Assembly: GCA_002477955.1 (NCBI GenBank)
Contig: DLLE01000034.1
Span: 1-25,802, forward strand
Reading direction: 5' to 3'
Source: Treponema sp. UBA7570
GTDB lineage: Bacteria > Spirochaetota > Spirochaetia > Treponematales > Treponemataceae
DNA: 25,802 bases
Shown here: positions 14,037 through 21,614 of the stretch, one piece after another
Position numbering within the stretch: the stretch's first letter is position 1
Layout of the letters: each line of letters starts with the position of its first letter
Position numbers and translations under genes: made by a program
The notes under the pieces: generated by a model
Seen by the model: only the letters and a program-made list of their open reading frames with translations
Databases searched by the model: none
Told to the model about the DNA's origin: nothing

Positions 14037-14112
14037 GCCCGTGGTGCGCGATAGCGCACACGAAAATAAAAGGGTTTTGCGTTAGCAAAAGCCGCAGCAT
14101 GCGCAAGCATGC
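14025..14112. repeat. Tandem array of four miniature hairpins
   Basis: Four perfect 6-bp stems follow one another: CGGGCT-AGCAT-AGCCCG (14025-14041), GTGCGC-GATA-GCGCAC (14044-14059), TTTTGC-GTTA-GCAAAA (14075-14090) and GCATGC-GCAA-GCATGC (14097-14112). Loops are 4 or 5 nt, and three of the stems close with GC/GC. The stems are unrelated to one another in sequence. A direct repeat (CCGGGCTAG...GTGGTGCG) occurs at 14023-14047 and again near 14119-14143. Confidence 0.7.
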
Positions 14113-14143
14113 AAAAATCCGGGCTAGTAAAAGTCTGTGGTGC

Positions 14144-14180
14144 GTAAAAAAAGTGCCGCCCAAAATTTTGGGCGGCACTT
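14144..14180 (-). terminator. Terminator of the pectate lyase gene
   Basis: A perfect 30-bp palindrome (14151-14180; arm AAGTGCCGCCCAAAA) is followed on the minus strand by a run of seven T, 36 nt after the stop codon. Confidence 0.85.
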
Positions 14181-14216
14181 CCGGTCAATTTTTAGATTTT
14201 TTTAAGTTTCTAAAAA

Positions 14217-17200
14217 TTATTTAGCATTTGCATTTTTTGACACGTAATTGTAGTCAGCGCCAGTGTTTTCTGGAGCATTGTCTGTAAGGCGGAACAAGTC
14301 GCCAATATCAAATACTCCGTTTTCGTTACGTGGAATGCGGTTAAATGAACCGTCAGCGTTAAATCCGTTAGCCCATTTTGCAATATCTGTGCTTACAAAT
14401 GTTTTTGCAATATCAACTGTAGTTCCGTCAACATTTACAGATTTTGCGCCGTTAAAGAAGTAGTTGTTTTTTGCAGCAAGGCGTTTTGCAAGGTCTGGAT
14501 CATTAGAAGCGTCAAAGTTGTCGCCTGCTCCGCCGTTTGCAGAAAGAACTCCATCTGCCTTGAATACGCGCGGGTTGGCAGCGGCTTTGCCTTTTCCGTA
14601 AAGAGAAACGTTGTAGTTTCCGCTTCCGTAAACTGTTACGTGGTCAAGAATAAGTGCTGGGTTAGAGTTACAGGTTACTCCGTTTACTCCATTTCCCCAG
14701 GAAATTGAGTTTCGGAGAATATGTTTGATTGCGATTCCGTCGCCACCAAGTTTAAATCCGTTTCCGTCACCATTTCCTGTTCCGTCGAGTTTTGTTCCGT
14801 TTGCGTAAGTAATACAGTTGTCGATAAGAACTGCGCCGATTGCGCCTGTTTCTACCTTAGAGTAGAAGTCCCAGCCGTCGTCTACGTTGTGGTGTGCAAC
14901 ACAGTTACGGAATACATTGTTTTCGCCAGATGTAAGTTTTGAAGCAAAACCGTCAGCATTGTTCTGAGCAGGGTCGGAGTTTCCGAAAGATTCGCAACCG
15001 TAAATCAAGTTGTCGTGCGGCCATTTTTCAAAGCTCTCAGAAGAACGTCCAGAAATCTGAATTCCTGTATCGCCGTTAAGGTAAGTGTCTACCATTCTGA
15101 TTTCGTTGTAATTTCCTGCAACCTGAAGGGCTTTTACGTCTCCCGGAGTGCCTGTAATATCAAATCCCTGGAGCGTCCAGTAGCTTCCGTAAAGGTTTAC
15201 AGCAGTAACTTTTGCTTTAGATTTTGAAAAATCGATGATTGGGCGGGCTCCAGCGTCTGCAATTAGGTATTTTCTTGCTTTTGCAGTACCATCGTTCCCA
15301 CGTTCAATTTCGAGGCTCTTTCCAGGATAATAAGTTCCAGCTTTAAGAATGATTTTCTGTCCAGGCTGGCAGTATGCAACTGCTGAACCCAAGTCGAGTG
15401 GATCATCGCCAGTGCCTTTTCCGAATGCATTTGCATTTGGAGAAACATAAAGAACCTTGCCCTTGTATGTTTTAGAAATGATTGTGTGAGTGAAAGTTAC
15501 CGGCTTGTAGTTCATTTCGTAGTCGTTATCTTCTGCGTTGAACTGAGCAATAACTTTTTTAGGAGCTGGACGCCAGTTGTCTTCTGGATCGAAAGTGACG
15601 AGAAGGTCGTTCAAATCCTTGTTGATTTTGATTGTTTTTTTGTAGTCAGCAAAAACTTTTCCTGCTGGAATTGTAATTTTGTCTCCCTTGATGAGGACTT
15701 TTCCGTCAGTTGTTTTTACGCTGATAGTTCCGTTTGCGTTTGTTGTAAATGCGAATGGATATTTCTGATTGTACCATGTTGTTGGACAGTCGATTGTTGT
15801 TGAAAGAGGAACCAGTTCTGGAGGTTCTTCTAGAGCCGGAGGGTCTTTTTTAGGATCGGTGATGTTTAGAACAACGTCAGAAAATGTTGCGTTACACCCG
15901 CGAGCTACTGCAAAACCAATGTAAATGTGGTCTTTGTCGAGCTGGAGAAGTTTGTTGTTCTCTGGATCGTACATTATGAATTCTTCTTTTGTGTCTTCAG
16001 AAGGAATTGCACGCTTGTAGATTGCATGGTAGCCAGTATTGTCTTTTTTGAGTGTAACGCGATATGTGTCGCCTGTTTTAATTGCATCTGAACCTTGATC
16101 ATAAGAGAAAGCGTCTGATTTGCTTGTCGCGTGAGCCTTAATTCCTTCATCGCCAAGCGCAATAATTTCGTCAGTAAGTCCGCTTACAAAACGGGCGCCA
16201 ATTCCGTCTTTAATTTCTTTTTTTACGCCATTGATGTGCGTTGTAAATTTACGTGTAATAACTCCTGCCGAGTTATTGTAAGCAATCATTAAAGGCTGGC
16301 CTTCGACGCCAAGACGGTCGAGAGCAACAACACCAAAACCTTCCTGCCCATCAGCCATTGGGTTATGATAATCTACGTGAACTGTAGCTGTAAGTTCAAA
16401 GTTTTCTTTTTTAGGATCAATTACTGTGTAATAGAAAGAAATTCCGTCAAAGTAACTTTCGAATTTTCCGCCTTTTTCAAGGATGTTGCCAGTATTTTCA
16501 TCGTAAGTACATGAATAAAGTTTTACTTTAAGATTGTTTGGATCTAAAAGTTCAAAACGGTTGCGGGCAGGGTTCGTAGAAGTTCCAAATTCTGTGAATG
16601 TCCATACACGCTCTTTTTCTTCACGCACGAGTTTGTGCATTGTTGAAGATGCAATTCTTTCTTTGCCGCGAACTGCATAAACTATAATGTCGCTAAAATC
16701 GCCGTCTTTAAGTCCTTTGATTTCTGCAGAAAGGCCTTTTGTTGCGGAAAGTTCTTTTGTTTTGCCATTTTCTGTGTAAGAAACAATATAATTTTCAGCT
16801 TCTACGACAGGATCCCATTTTACAGAAAGAGTGCTTTTGCCAATATTTAAAACGTTTAAAACAGGTTTTGTCAAAGGAAGGCTAAAGTCGAATACAACAG
16901 GATCTGAAGCTTTGGCTGTTGATTCGTTATTTCGCTGTGTATAGACAGTGAATGTGTATTTTCCAGAAAATTCAGGTGTGAATTCAGAATGTTTTGCAGC
17001 TCTGCGTGCTTTTCCGAATGTGTTTTTTACAGGGCTTCCGAACGGACCCTTCATTTCTACATAGCCTTTGTCGGCTGTTTTTGCGTCTGTAGGAGCGTTA
17101 AAATTTACGGTAATTTCGTTTGGATTTCCTTCGCTAAGACCTACAGATGTGATTTTTGGGGCTGCAACGGTTGACCAGTCCGGACGTGCTGACTGAGCAA

Positions 17201-17252
17201 ATCCAGAAAAAGCAAGTGCTGCAAAAAGTCCCAAAGAAACAATTTTTTTCAT
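14217..17252 (-). CDS. Secreted modular pectate lyase, PL9 family
   Basis: The 1011-residue protein has a signal peptide (MKKIVSLGLFAALAFSGFAQ), two FN3-like modules (about 23-128 and 129-210), a LamG/CBM-like beta-sandwich (about 215-480), a proline linker, another beta-rich module (about 490-610) and a C-terminal right-handed beta-helix. The helix begins at KVLYVSPNANAFGKGTGDDP. NNADGFASK (Asp767) and HHNVDDGWDFYSK (Asp791, Asp792, Asp795) repeat the spacing of the four calcium-binding aspartates of Dickeya Pel9A. GNGFKLGG supplies the likely catalytic lysine (Lys834). PL9 enzymes cleave polygalacturonate by calcium-dependent beta-elimination. GGGAGA precedes the ATG. A strong terminator follows, and a small secreted protein of related theme is encoded upstream. 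Confidence 0.9.
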   Translation of the reverse strand: MKKIVSLGLFAALAFSGFAQSARPDWSTVAAPKITSVGLSEGNPNEITVNFNAPTDAKTADKGYVEMKGPFGSPVKNTFGKARRAAKHSEFTPEFSGKYTFTVYTQRNNESTAKASDPVVFDFSLPLTKPVLNVLNIGKSTLSVKWDPVVEAENYIVSYTENGKTKELSATKGLSAEIKGLKDGDFSDIIVYAVRGKERIASSTMHKLVREEKERVWTFTEFGTSTNPARNRFELLDPNNLKVKLYSCTYDENTGNILEKGGKFESYFDGISFYYTVIDPKKENFELTATVHVDYHNPMADGQEGFGVVALDRLGVEGQPLMIAYNNSAGVITRKFTTHINGVKKEIKDGIGARFVSGLTDEIIALGDEGIKAHATSKSDAFSYDQGSDAIKTGDTYRVTLKKDNTGYHAIYKRAIPSEDTKEEFIMYDPENNKLLQLDKDHIYIGFAVARGCNATFSDVVLNITDPKKDPPALEEPPELVPLSTTIDCPTTWYNQKYPFAFTTNANGTISVKTTDGKVLIKGDKITIPAGKVFADYKKTIKINKDLNDLLVTFDPEDNWRPAPKKVIAQFNAEDNDYEMNYKPVTFTHTIISKTYKGKVLYVSPNANAFGKGTGDDPLDLGSAVAYCQPGQKIILKAGTYYPGKSLEIERGNDGTAKARKYLIADAGARPIIDFSKSKAKVTAVNLYGSYWTLQGFDITGTPGDVKALQVAGNYNEIRMVDTYLNGDTGIQISGRSSESFEKWPHDNLIYGCESFGNSDPAQNNADGFASKLTSGENNVFRNCVAHHNVDDGWDFYSKVETGAIGAVLIDNCITYANGTKLDGTGNGDGNGFKLGGDGIAIKHILRNSISWGNGVNGVTCNSNPALILDHVTVYGSGNYNVSLYGKGKAAANPRVFKADGVLSANGGAGDNFDASNDPDLAKRLAAKNNYFFNGAKSVNVDGTTVDIAKTFVSTDIAKWANGFNADGSFNRIPRNENGVFDIGDLFRLTDNAPENTGADYNYVSKNANAK

Positions 17253-17326
17253 CTTGTTCTCCCATAAAAAGTCAAAATTGCAATTGATTAGTAAGTTTGC
17301 AACGTAAACTTGTATCTTGTATTAAC

Positions 17327-17362
17327 AAAAAACGCAGACTCTCGTCTTAGGAAAAGTCTGCG
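17327..17362 (-). terminator. Terminator of the small secreted protein gene
   Basis: CGCAGACT (17333-17340) and AGTCTGCG (17355-17362) form an 8-bp stem, followed on the minus strand by six T. It separates the two pectin-linked genes, so the pectate lyase needs its own promoter or read-through. Confidence 0.75.
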
Positions 17363-17385
17363 CGCCTAATTTTGTTAGAATTTAA

Positions 17386-17895
17386 TTATTTTCCAACGTT
17401 GATTTTGTAGATATTGATGCCTGATTTTTTAGAGAAAACTGTGTAAGTTCCGTCAACAGAAACTTTTACAGAACCTTCAGAAGCAAGTCCGTCTGCTCCG
17501 TTAACATCTTTGTCCATTGGAAGTTCTGCTACAGTTTTTCCGTCTGGTCCGACTACAACGAGAGGGCGCATATCTGATTTTGAAGTAGAGTTTCCCCAGA
17601 CAGTGATTGTTTCGCCTGCTTTTGCCGGGAAAGAAACTGAACGTGAAGAAGCGTTTCCGCTGCCCTGAAGCTGAAGAGCCATGTTGAATTCTTCGCCGTT
17701 TGCTGCTTTGTGCAATGGTTTTTTAGCAATGTTCATGTATTTTTCGGTTGTTGCATGAAGAACGAAGCCATCTTCTACAGCTTTGTCTTCTGTAATAGTT
17801 CCTTTTTCCTGGTCTTCAGCGCTAAAATAACCTTCTGCGAATGCTGCTGTGCAAAGCATAAGACATGCAGAAATAATACCAACTAACTTTTTCAT
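17386..17895 (-). CDS. Small secreted beta-sandwich protein, pectinase-associated type
   Basis: The 169-residue protein has a signal peptide (MKKLVGIISACLMLCTAAFA) and one domain. Its pattern is SSRSVSFPAKAGETITVWGN, then RPLVVVGPDGKTVAEL, then GTYTVFSKKSGINIYKINV. From memory, the same series of S-R-x-[IV]-x-F, I-T-V-[WY], R-x-L-V-V and a final S-G-I-N-[IL]-Y-x-I-x-V occurs in non-catalytic domains attached to bacterial pectate lyases, where it is thought to bind carbohydrate. Here it is a free-standing secreted protein. I chose the ATG at 17895 because AGGAGG lies 6 nt upstream; the frame extends five codons further. It may deliver pectin to the cell or to the PL9 enzyme encoded downstream. 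That role is inferred. Confidence 0.7.
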   Translation of the reverse strand: MKKLVGIISACLMLCTAAFAEGYFSAEDQEKGTITEDKAVEDGFVLHATTEKYMNIAKKPLHKAANGEEFNMALQLQGSGNASSRSVSFPAKAGETITVWGNSTSKSDMRPLVVVGPDGKTVAELPMDKDVNGADGLASEGSVKVSVDGTYTVFSKKSGINIYKINVGK

Positions 17896-17957
17896 TAAAA
17901 GCCTCCTCATTTTGGCGTTCTTTAATCGTAGAACAAATAAATTATTTTTTGGATACG

Positions 17958-17996
17958 CAGTTTCTGTGTTGAATAAACAGCTAATAAAAACTGCTA
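17958..17996 (-). promoter_or_regulatory. Hairpin in the 100-nt leader of the small secreted protein
   Basis: GCAGTTT and AAACTGC pair over 7 bp, with an inner CTGT/ACAG pair offset by a bulge. It lies right at the predicted 5' end of the transcript, where such stems often protect abundant mRNAs. Confidence 0.4.
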
Positions 17997-18002
17997 TGCT
18001 CT

Positions 18003-18031
18003 AGTATACAATAAAATTGGGAAAAAATAAG
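18003..18031 (-). promoter_or_regulatory. Candidate promoter of the small secreted protein gene
   Basis: A good -10 (TATACT, 18003-18008, minus strand) with a weak -35 (CTTATT) 17 nt upstream. It would give a leader of about 100 nt. The AT-rich DNA from 18032 to 18140 shows nothing else I can name. Confidence 0.45.
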
Positions 18032-18141
18032 GGCATTATTTGCAGAATGACGATATTTAAATGAATTTTCTGTAAAAAAAATAATAAAAAAAAGCAATAT
18101 TTTATAAGTATTTTGCAAAAATATGTGTTTTAACATAAAAC

Positions 18142-18256
18142 TTAGCCCGGATCGGAACGGCGCGCAGCGTTCAAAAGGCGGAAAGACTTTTCCGGCTTTT
18201 GAATGGAGCGAAAGCGGAACCGTGCAGAGCCGGTTTGTGAGAAAATTGCGCTCCAA
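18142..18256 (-). repeat. Dispersed intergenic repeat, copy D
   Basis: TAGCCCGGATCGGAACG at the left and TTGCGCTCC at the right match the ends of copies C and E in inverse orientation. It shares an exact 26-nt match with copy A (18197-18222 with 128-153) and holds TTCAAAAGGCGGAAAGA facing TCCGGCTTTTGAA, a hairpin core. It lies in the 497-nt spacer between two divergent genes. Confidence 0.65.
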
Positions 18257-18293
18257 AAAAATAAAAATTAACGAAGAATAACCGTAGATTTAT

Positions 18294-18322
18294 TTGAAAA
18301 AAGATTTTATACGTTGTAAAAT
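18294..18322 (+). promoter_or_regulatory. Phosphofructokinase promoter
   Basis: TTGAAA (18294-18299), 17 nt, TAAAAT (18317-18322). The leader is about 64 nt and contains two similar AGAGGTTTT segments, of which the second is the ribosome site. Confidence 0.65.
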
Positions 18323-18392
18323 TTGAAAGTCTTTGGAAATTTCGTTTTTTAGAGGTTTTCTGGATATTTATTGCTCGCAAAAAGAGGTTTTT

Positions 18393-19769
18393 ATGGCAGA
18401 GAAATATGATTTTAGTATTGAACAGCTCGGACCTTGCAAAGTTCATTCGCCGATTGAACTTTCTACAAAGCATGGTGATTTTCGTGCAAACTATGTAAAA
18501 GATTCTTCATTTGTAAGATATGCGGTAAATGTTTTTGAAGATTCGCCAAAAGAAGACAACCTTGGTGTTTCCAATCTTATGCAAAAAGCCGGTCCTCGTG
18601 AGTATATTTATTTTAATCCGGCTCATGTAAACGCGGGAATTTGCACTTGTGGCGGTTTGTGTCCTGGTTTGAACGACGTAATCCGTGCCGTTGTCCGCTG
18701 TCTTTATTATCGTTATGGTGTAAAAAAAATCCGCGGTTTTAGATTTGGTTTTAAAGGTTTTTTCCCGGAAAGCGGTTTTGATACGATTGATTTGAATCCT
18801 GATTCAGTTGATGACATTCATAAAATCGGAGGTTCTTTTTTAGGAACAAGCCGTGGCGGCGGAAACCGTACTGCCGAAATTGTTGATGCCATTGAATCGT
18901 TGAACATAAATATGCTTTTTATTATTGGCGGCGATGGAACTCAGCGCGGTTCGCTTGATATTGCAAATGAAATTGAAAGACGCGGTTTAAAAGTTTCTGT
19001 TGTTGGAATTCCTAAAACTGTTGATAATGACCTTTTGTTTATTGACCGTTCTTTTGGTTTTGAAACTGCGGTTCAGCGCGCGACGGAAGCGGTTTCTTCA
19101 ATTCATATGGAAGCTTTTAGCCAGATTAATGGAATTGGCCTTGTAAAACTTATGGGACGCGAATCTGGTTTTATTGCAACTGAAACGGCAATTGCAAGCC
19201 ACGAAACAAATTTCTGTCTTATTCCTGAAGTTCCTTTTGAATTGAACGGTCCGAACGGATTTTTGGAACATTTGGAAAAAAGAATTATGGAGCGTCATCA
19301 TGCGGTAATTGTCGTTGCTGAAGGCGCAGGTCAAGATTTGCTTGCTACTACTGACGAAACCGATGCCAGCGGCAACAAAAAACTTGCAGATATTGGACTT
19401 TTTCTGCGCGACAAGATAAATGAATATTTTAAGTCGAAAAATATTCACATCAACTTAAAATATGTTGACCCAAGTTACCAGATCCGTTCTTCTGTAACCA
19501 CTGCAAACGACTCGATTTATTGTGAACGTCTTGGAAGTTATGCGGCTCATGCGGCTATGGCTGGAAAAACAAAGATGGTTGTAGGTCTTGTAAACAACAA
19601 ATATGTTCATTTGCCGATTCAGATGGTAACTAGAAGACGCAATTTTGTTGATCCGGAAGGCGCTTTGTGGCGCGATGCTTTGGATGCGACAAGACAGCCG
19701 ATTCTTATGGTAAATAACTTGAACACGCTTTCTGAAAAATACATGAAAATGCGCGAAACTCACAATTAA
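18393..19769 (+). CDS. pfk: 6-phosphofructokinase, long spirochaete-type
   Basis: The 458-residue enzyme phosphorylates fructose 6-phosphate at C1, the committed step of glycolysis. CTCGGLCPGLNDVIRA (residues 84-99) and GGDGTQRGS (179-187) form the phosphoryl-donor site. GIPKTVDNDL (205-214) holds the catalytic Asp of T-[IV]-D. MGRESGF (254-260) binds fructose 6-phosphate. Length and the 80-residue N-terminal extension match the group of PFKs found in spirochaetes, plants and trypanosomes. The Gly in GGDGT points to ATP, while the Lys in PKTVDND is usual in PPi enzymes; trypanosomal ATP-PFK has this same mixture, so ATP is the better guess. ATG at 18393 has AGAGG upstream; an in-frame start at 18333 lies only 11 nt past the -10 box and has no ribosome site. 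Confidence 0.92.
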   Translation: MAEKYDFSIEQLGPCKVHSPIELSTKHGDFRANYVKDSSFVRYAVNVFEDSPKEDNLGVSNLMQKAGPREYIYFNPAHVNAGICTCGGLCPGLNDVIRAVVRCLYYRYGVKKIRGFRFGFKGFFPESGFDTIDLNPDSVDDIHKIGGSFLGTSRGGGNRTAEIVDAIESLNINMLFIIGGDGTQRGSLDIANEIERRGLKVSVVGIPKTVDNDLLFIDRSFGFETAVQRATEAVSSIHMEAFSQINGIGLVKLMGRESGFIATETAIASHETNFCLIPEVPFELNGPNGFLEHLEKRIMERHHAVIVVAEGAGQDLLATTDETDASGNKKLADIGLFLRDKINEYFKSKNIHINLKYVDPSYQIRSSVTTANDSIYCERLGSYAAHAAMAGKTKMVVGLVNNKYVHLPIQMVTRRRNFVDPEGALWRDALDATRQPILMVNNLNTLSEKYMKMRETHN

Positions 19770-19795
19770 GTTTTTGAGCAAAATTAAATTGAATA

Positions 19796-19849
19796 AAAAA
19801 AGCCTGCTGTAAAAGCTGAAGTTTAGCTTAAAAAACAGCAGGCTTTTTT
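19796..19849. terminator. Bidirectional terminator between convergent genes
   Basis: A perfect 15-bp stem (19796-19810 with 19835-19849; core GCCTGCTGT) is flanked by an A run on one side and a T run on the other. It serves pfk on the plus strand and the glycosidase gene on the minus strand. Confidence 0.9.
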
Positions 19850-19888
19850 ATAACTAGATTTTGAAAAAATAGGATTTCTTTAAGGTTT

Positions 19889-21373
19889 TTAAAGTTTATC
19901 AATCAGCATTGAGCATTTTCCGCTTGGAATTGGCAGTGTTTTTTTCTTCTGATCGAGGATATTGATTGTAAAGTAATAGAGTTTTTCGCTTTCCATTTGG
20001 ATTTCCCAGCCGCGAACAGACTTATTGCTCAAAATTGTGATCAAGTTGCGCTTTAGAGAAAGCTTTTCGATTCCCATAATTTCGAGGTTTGGAATAATCC
20101 AATCTACTGTTTTGCGCGGCAAACTAATTGAAAGACCGATTACGTTTTCGATCATAAGCGCGATTGTTGAAAGTCCGACAGTTTGAAGATAGCGCTGTTT
20201 TGGATATTTTGGATCCGATTCCATGACGGCATGGCCTTCTTTGCAAGGTTTGTATGCTTCGTACATGTCGCCTTTCTTCCCGTTTGCAGGTTGTAACCCT
20301 TCAAGAATAAAATAAAGGTGTCTGATTGCACATTCGCGGGCAAGCTCATAATGCTGGTATTTTTCCAAGCCTTTTATAACCATAAAGTTGAATGCCGGGT
20401 AAACTCCGCCGCAGAAACCTTCGCCGTTTTCGTTAAAGTTTGGACTGTCCGCGCTCAGTGTCGGGAACGGATGGTCTGTTCCAAAAGTGCAAGGGTTGGA
20501 AAGATGGTCAATTAAAGCGTCTGCGCGGTCAGCATTTGGAATTTCTGCCAAAAGCGGCCAGAAACCGGCAATTGTTTTTTGAGAAAGTTTTTGCTCATTT
20601 TTGTCCAAATCGTAGTAAAAACCAGAATTGCTGTCCCACATCATTGAGTTGATTCTCGTTTTGAGGGAAAAATATGCGCGTTTGTACTGGAAGCTTATTT
20701 CCTTGTCGTTGAGAATGTCGCCTAAAGCACTCATGTGCGCGCAGTTGATTGCCATTGCAGAGTTAAAATCGACTGCATAATAAGTATTCTGGCGAGGCGA
20801 ATTAAACATTGTGCTTGCAGAGAAAGGCGCGCTGTAAAGACCGTTTGGCTGTTTGTAAGTCTGATCTACCCATTCCATGTATTTTTGAAGAACAGGCATA
20901 ATCTCTTTTACACGTCGCTTGTTTGCAGATTTGTGGTAAAGGTTGAACTCTGCCCAGGCAAAAAGCGGAAGACCGATTCCTTCGGGATTGTCTTCTGTAA
21001 AAACCGGGCTTCCTGTTTTTAAATCGTATTTCCAGCGGATTGCGCCGTTTTGTTCCTGTTTTGAGTAAAAATAATCAATGTTTTGGTTTGCCGGATAATT
21101 GCGGTTTGAATAAACGAGGAAGAATGAAGAAAAAATAGATTCAAACTGGTCAATCGTGGCAGAAGCTATTGTGTTTGGGGAATTAGGTTCTGTTGTTGAA
21201 GTTAAAACGGGATTTCCGTCTTTGTCCTGAGGATAGACAAAATAACCGTCGGCTGGATCTTCTGCGAGTTTTGAATTTAACCAGAATCCCGAAAGCCATG
21301 TCCATGTTTTATCGTAAATATCTACAAAATCCTGATCGTAGAAGTGAATTTTAGGAAAGTCGCGTTTGTTCAC
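19889..21373 (-). CDS. GH37/GH63-like (trehalase-type) cytoplasmic glycosidase
   Basis: The 494-residue protein has the (alpha/alpha)6-barrel features of the trehalase/MGH1-like clan. These include GIGLPLFAWAE (residues 132-142), SAPFSASTMFNSPRQ (181-195), YYAVDFNSAMAIN (198-210), GFCGGVYPAFNFMVIKGL and MYEAYKP. There is no signal peptide, so it acts in the cytoplasm, perhaps on an imported disaccharide or a compatible-solute glycoside. The segment aligned with the usual S-G-M-D-N-S-P-R reads S-T-M-F-N-S-P-R, so the position of the acid in characterised enzymes is Phe190. The general base region (MYEAY) keeps its Glu. The start is GTG at 21373, preceded by AAGGGG. It is converged upon by pfk. 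Substrate unknown. Confidence 0.75.
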   Translation of the reverse strand: MNKRDFPKIHFYDQDFVDIYDKTWTWLSGFWLNSKLAEDPADGYFVYPQDKDGNPVLTSTTEPNSPNTIASATIDQFESIFSSFFLVYSNRNYPANQNIDYFYSKQEQNGAIRWKYDLKTGSPVFTEDNPEGIGLPLFAWAEFNLYHKSANKRRVKEIMPVLQKYMEWVDQTYKQPNGLYSAPFSASTMFNSPRQNTYYAVDFNSAMAINCAHMSALGDILNDKEISFQYKRAYFSLKTRINSMMWDSNSGFYYDLDKNEQKLSQKTIAGFWPLLAEIPNADRADALIDHLSNPCTFGTDHPFPTLSADSPNFNENGEGFCGGVYPAFNFMVIKGLEKYQHYELARECAIRHLYFILEGLQPANGKKGDMYEAYKPCKEGHAVMESDPKYPKQRYLQTVGLSTIALMIENVIGLSISLPRKTVDWIIPNLEIMGIEKLSLKRNLITILSNKSVRGWEIQMESEKLYYFTINILDQKKKTLPIPSGKCSMLIDKL

Positions 21374-21432
21374 AATTGCCCCTTAAATATAAATGCGTAA
21401 AAAATAAATTACAAATGAGTGATTATTCTGTG

Positions 21433-21438
21433 ATTATA
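21433..21438 (-). promoter_or_regulatory. -10 box of the glycosidase gene
   Basis: A perfect TATAAT on the minus strand about 60 nt before the GTG start. No convincing -35 lies at 16-18 nt upstream. Confidence 0.4.
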
Positions 21439-21489
21439 TCATAGAAAACAGAATTTTACGTAAAAAAAACAATTTTTTTACAGTAAAAC

Positions 21490-21613
21490 GTAGCCCGGAT
21501 CGCTACGGAAAGACCACAGCGAAGCGAGGACTTGAAGTAAGAGCCGGAAATTCCGAAAAATGCGCATTTTAACCGGAAAAATTTTGGCTTTAAGGCCAAA
21601 TGTGCTCCAAAAT
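21490..21613 (-). repeat. Dispersed intergenic repeat, copy E
   Basis: It begins TAGCCCGGATCGCTACGG and ends ATGTGCTCCAAAA, matching copies C and D in inverse and direct orientation. The interior differs and includes a near-palindromic AAAATGCGCATTTT and a TTGGC-TTTAAG-GCCAA hairpin. It directly follows the 3' end of the 585-aa gene and may aid termination. Confidence 0.65.
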
Positions 21614-21614
21614 T

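Noticed and set aside
14025..14180. CRISPR-like array of palindromic units
   Set aside because: The stems differ in sequence and spacing, there is no constant repeat with unique spacers, and no cas gene is present.
17981..18256. A 91-codon minus-strand frame reading through repeat copy D
   Set aside because: Half of it is translated repeat and the rest is AT-rich promoter DNA. It overlaps the predicted promoter of the downstream gene.
18333..18392. Twenty-codon N-terminal extension of phosphofructokinase
   Set aside because: The upstream ATG starts 11 nt after the -10 box without a ribosome site. The internal ATG has AGAGG at proper spacing and begins at the family's natural N-terminus.
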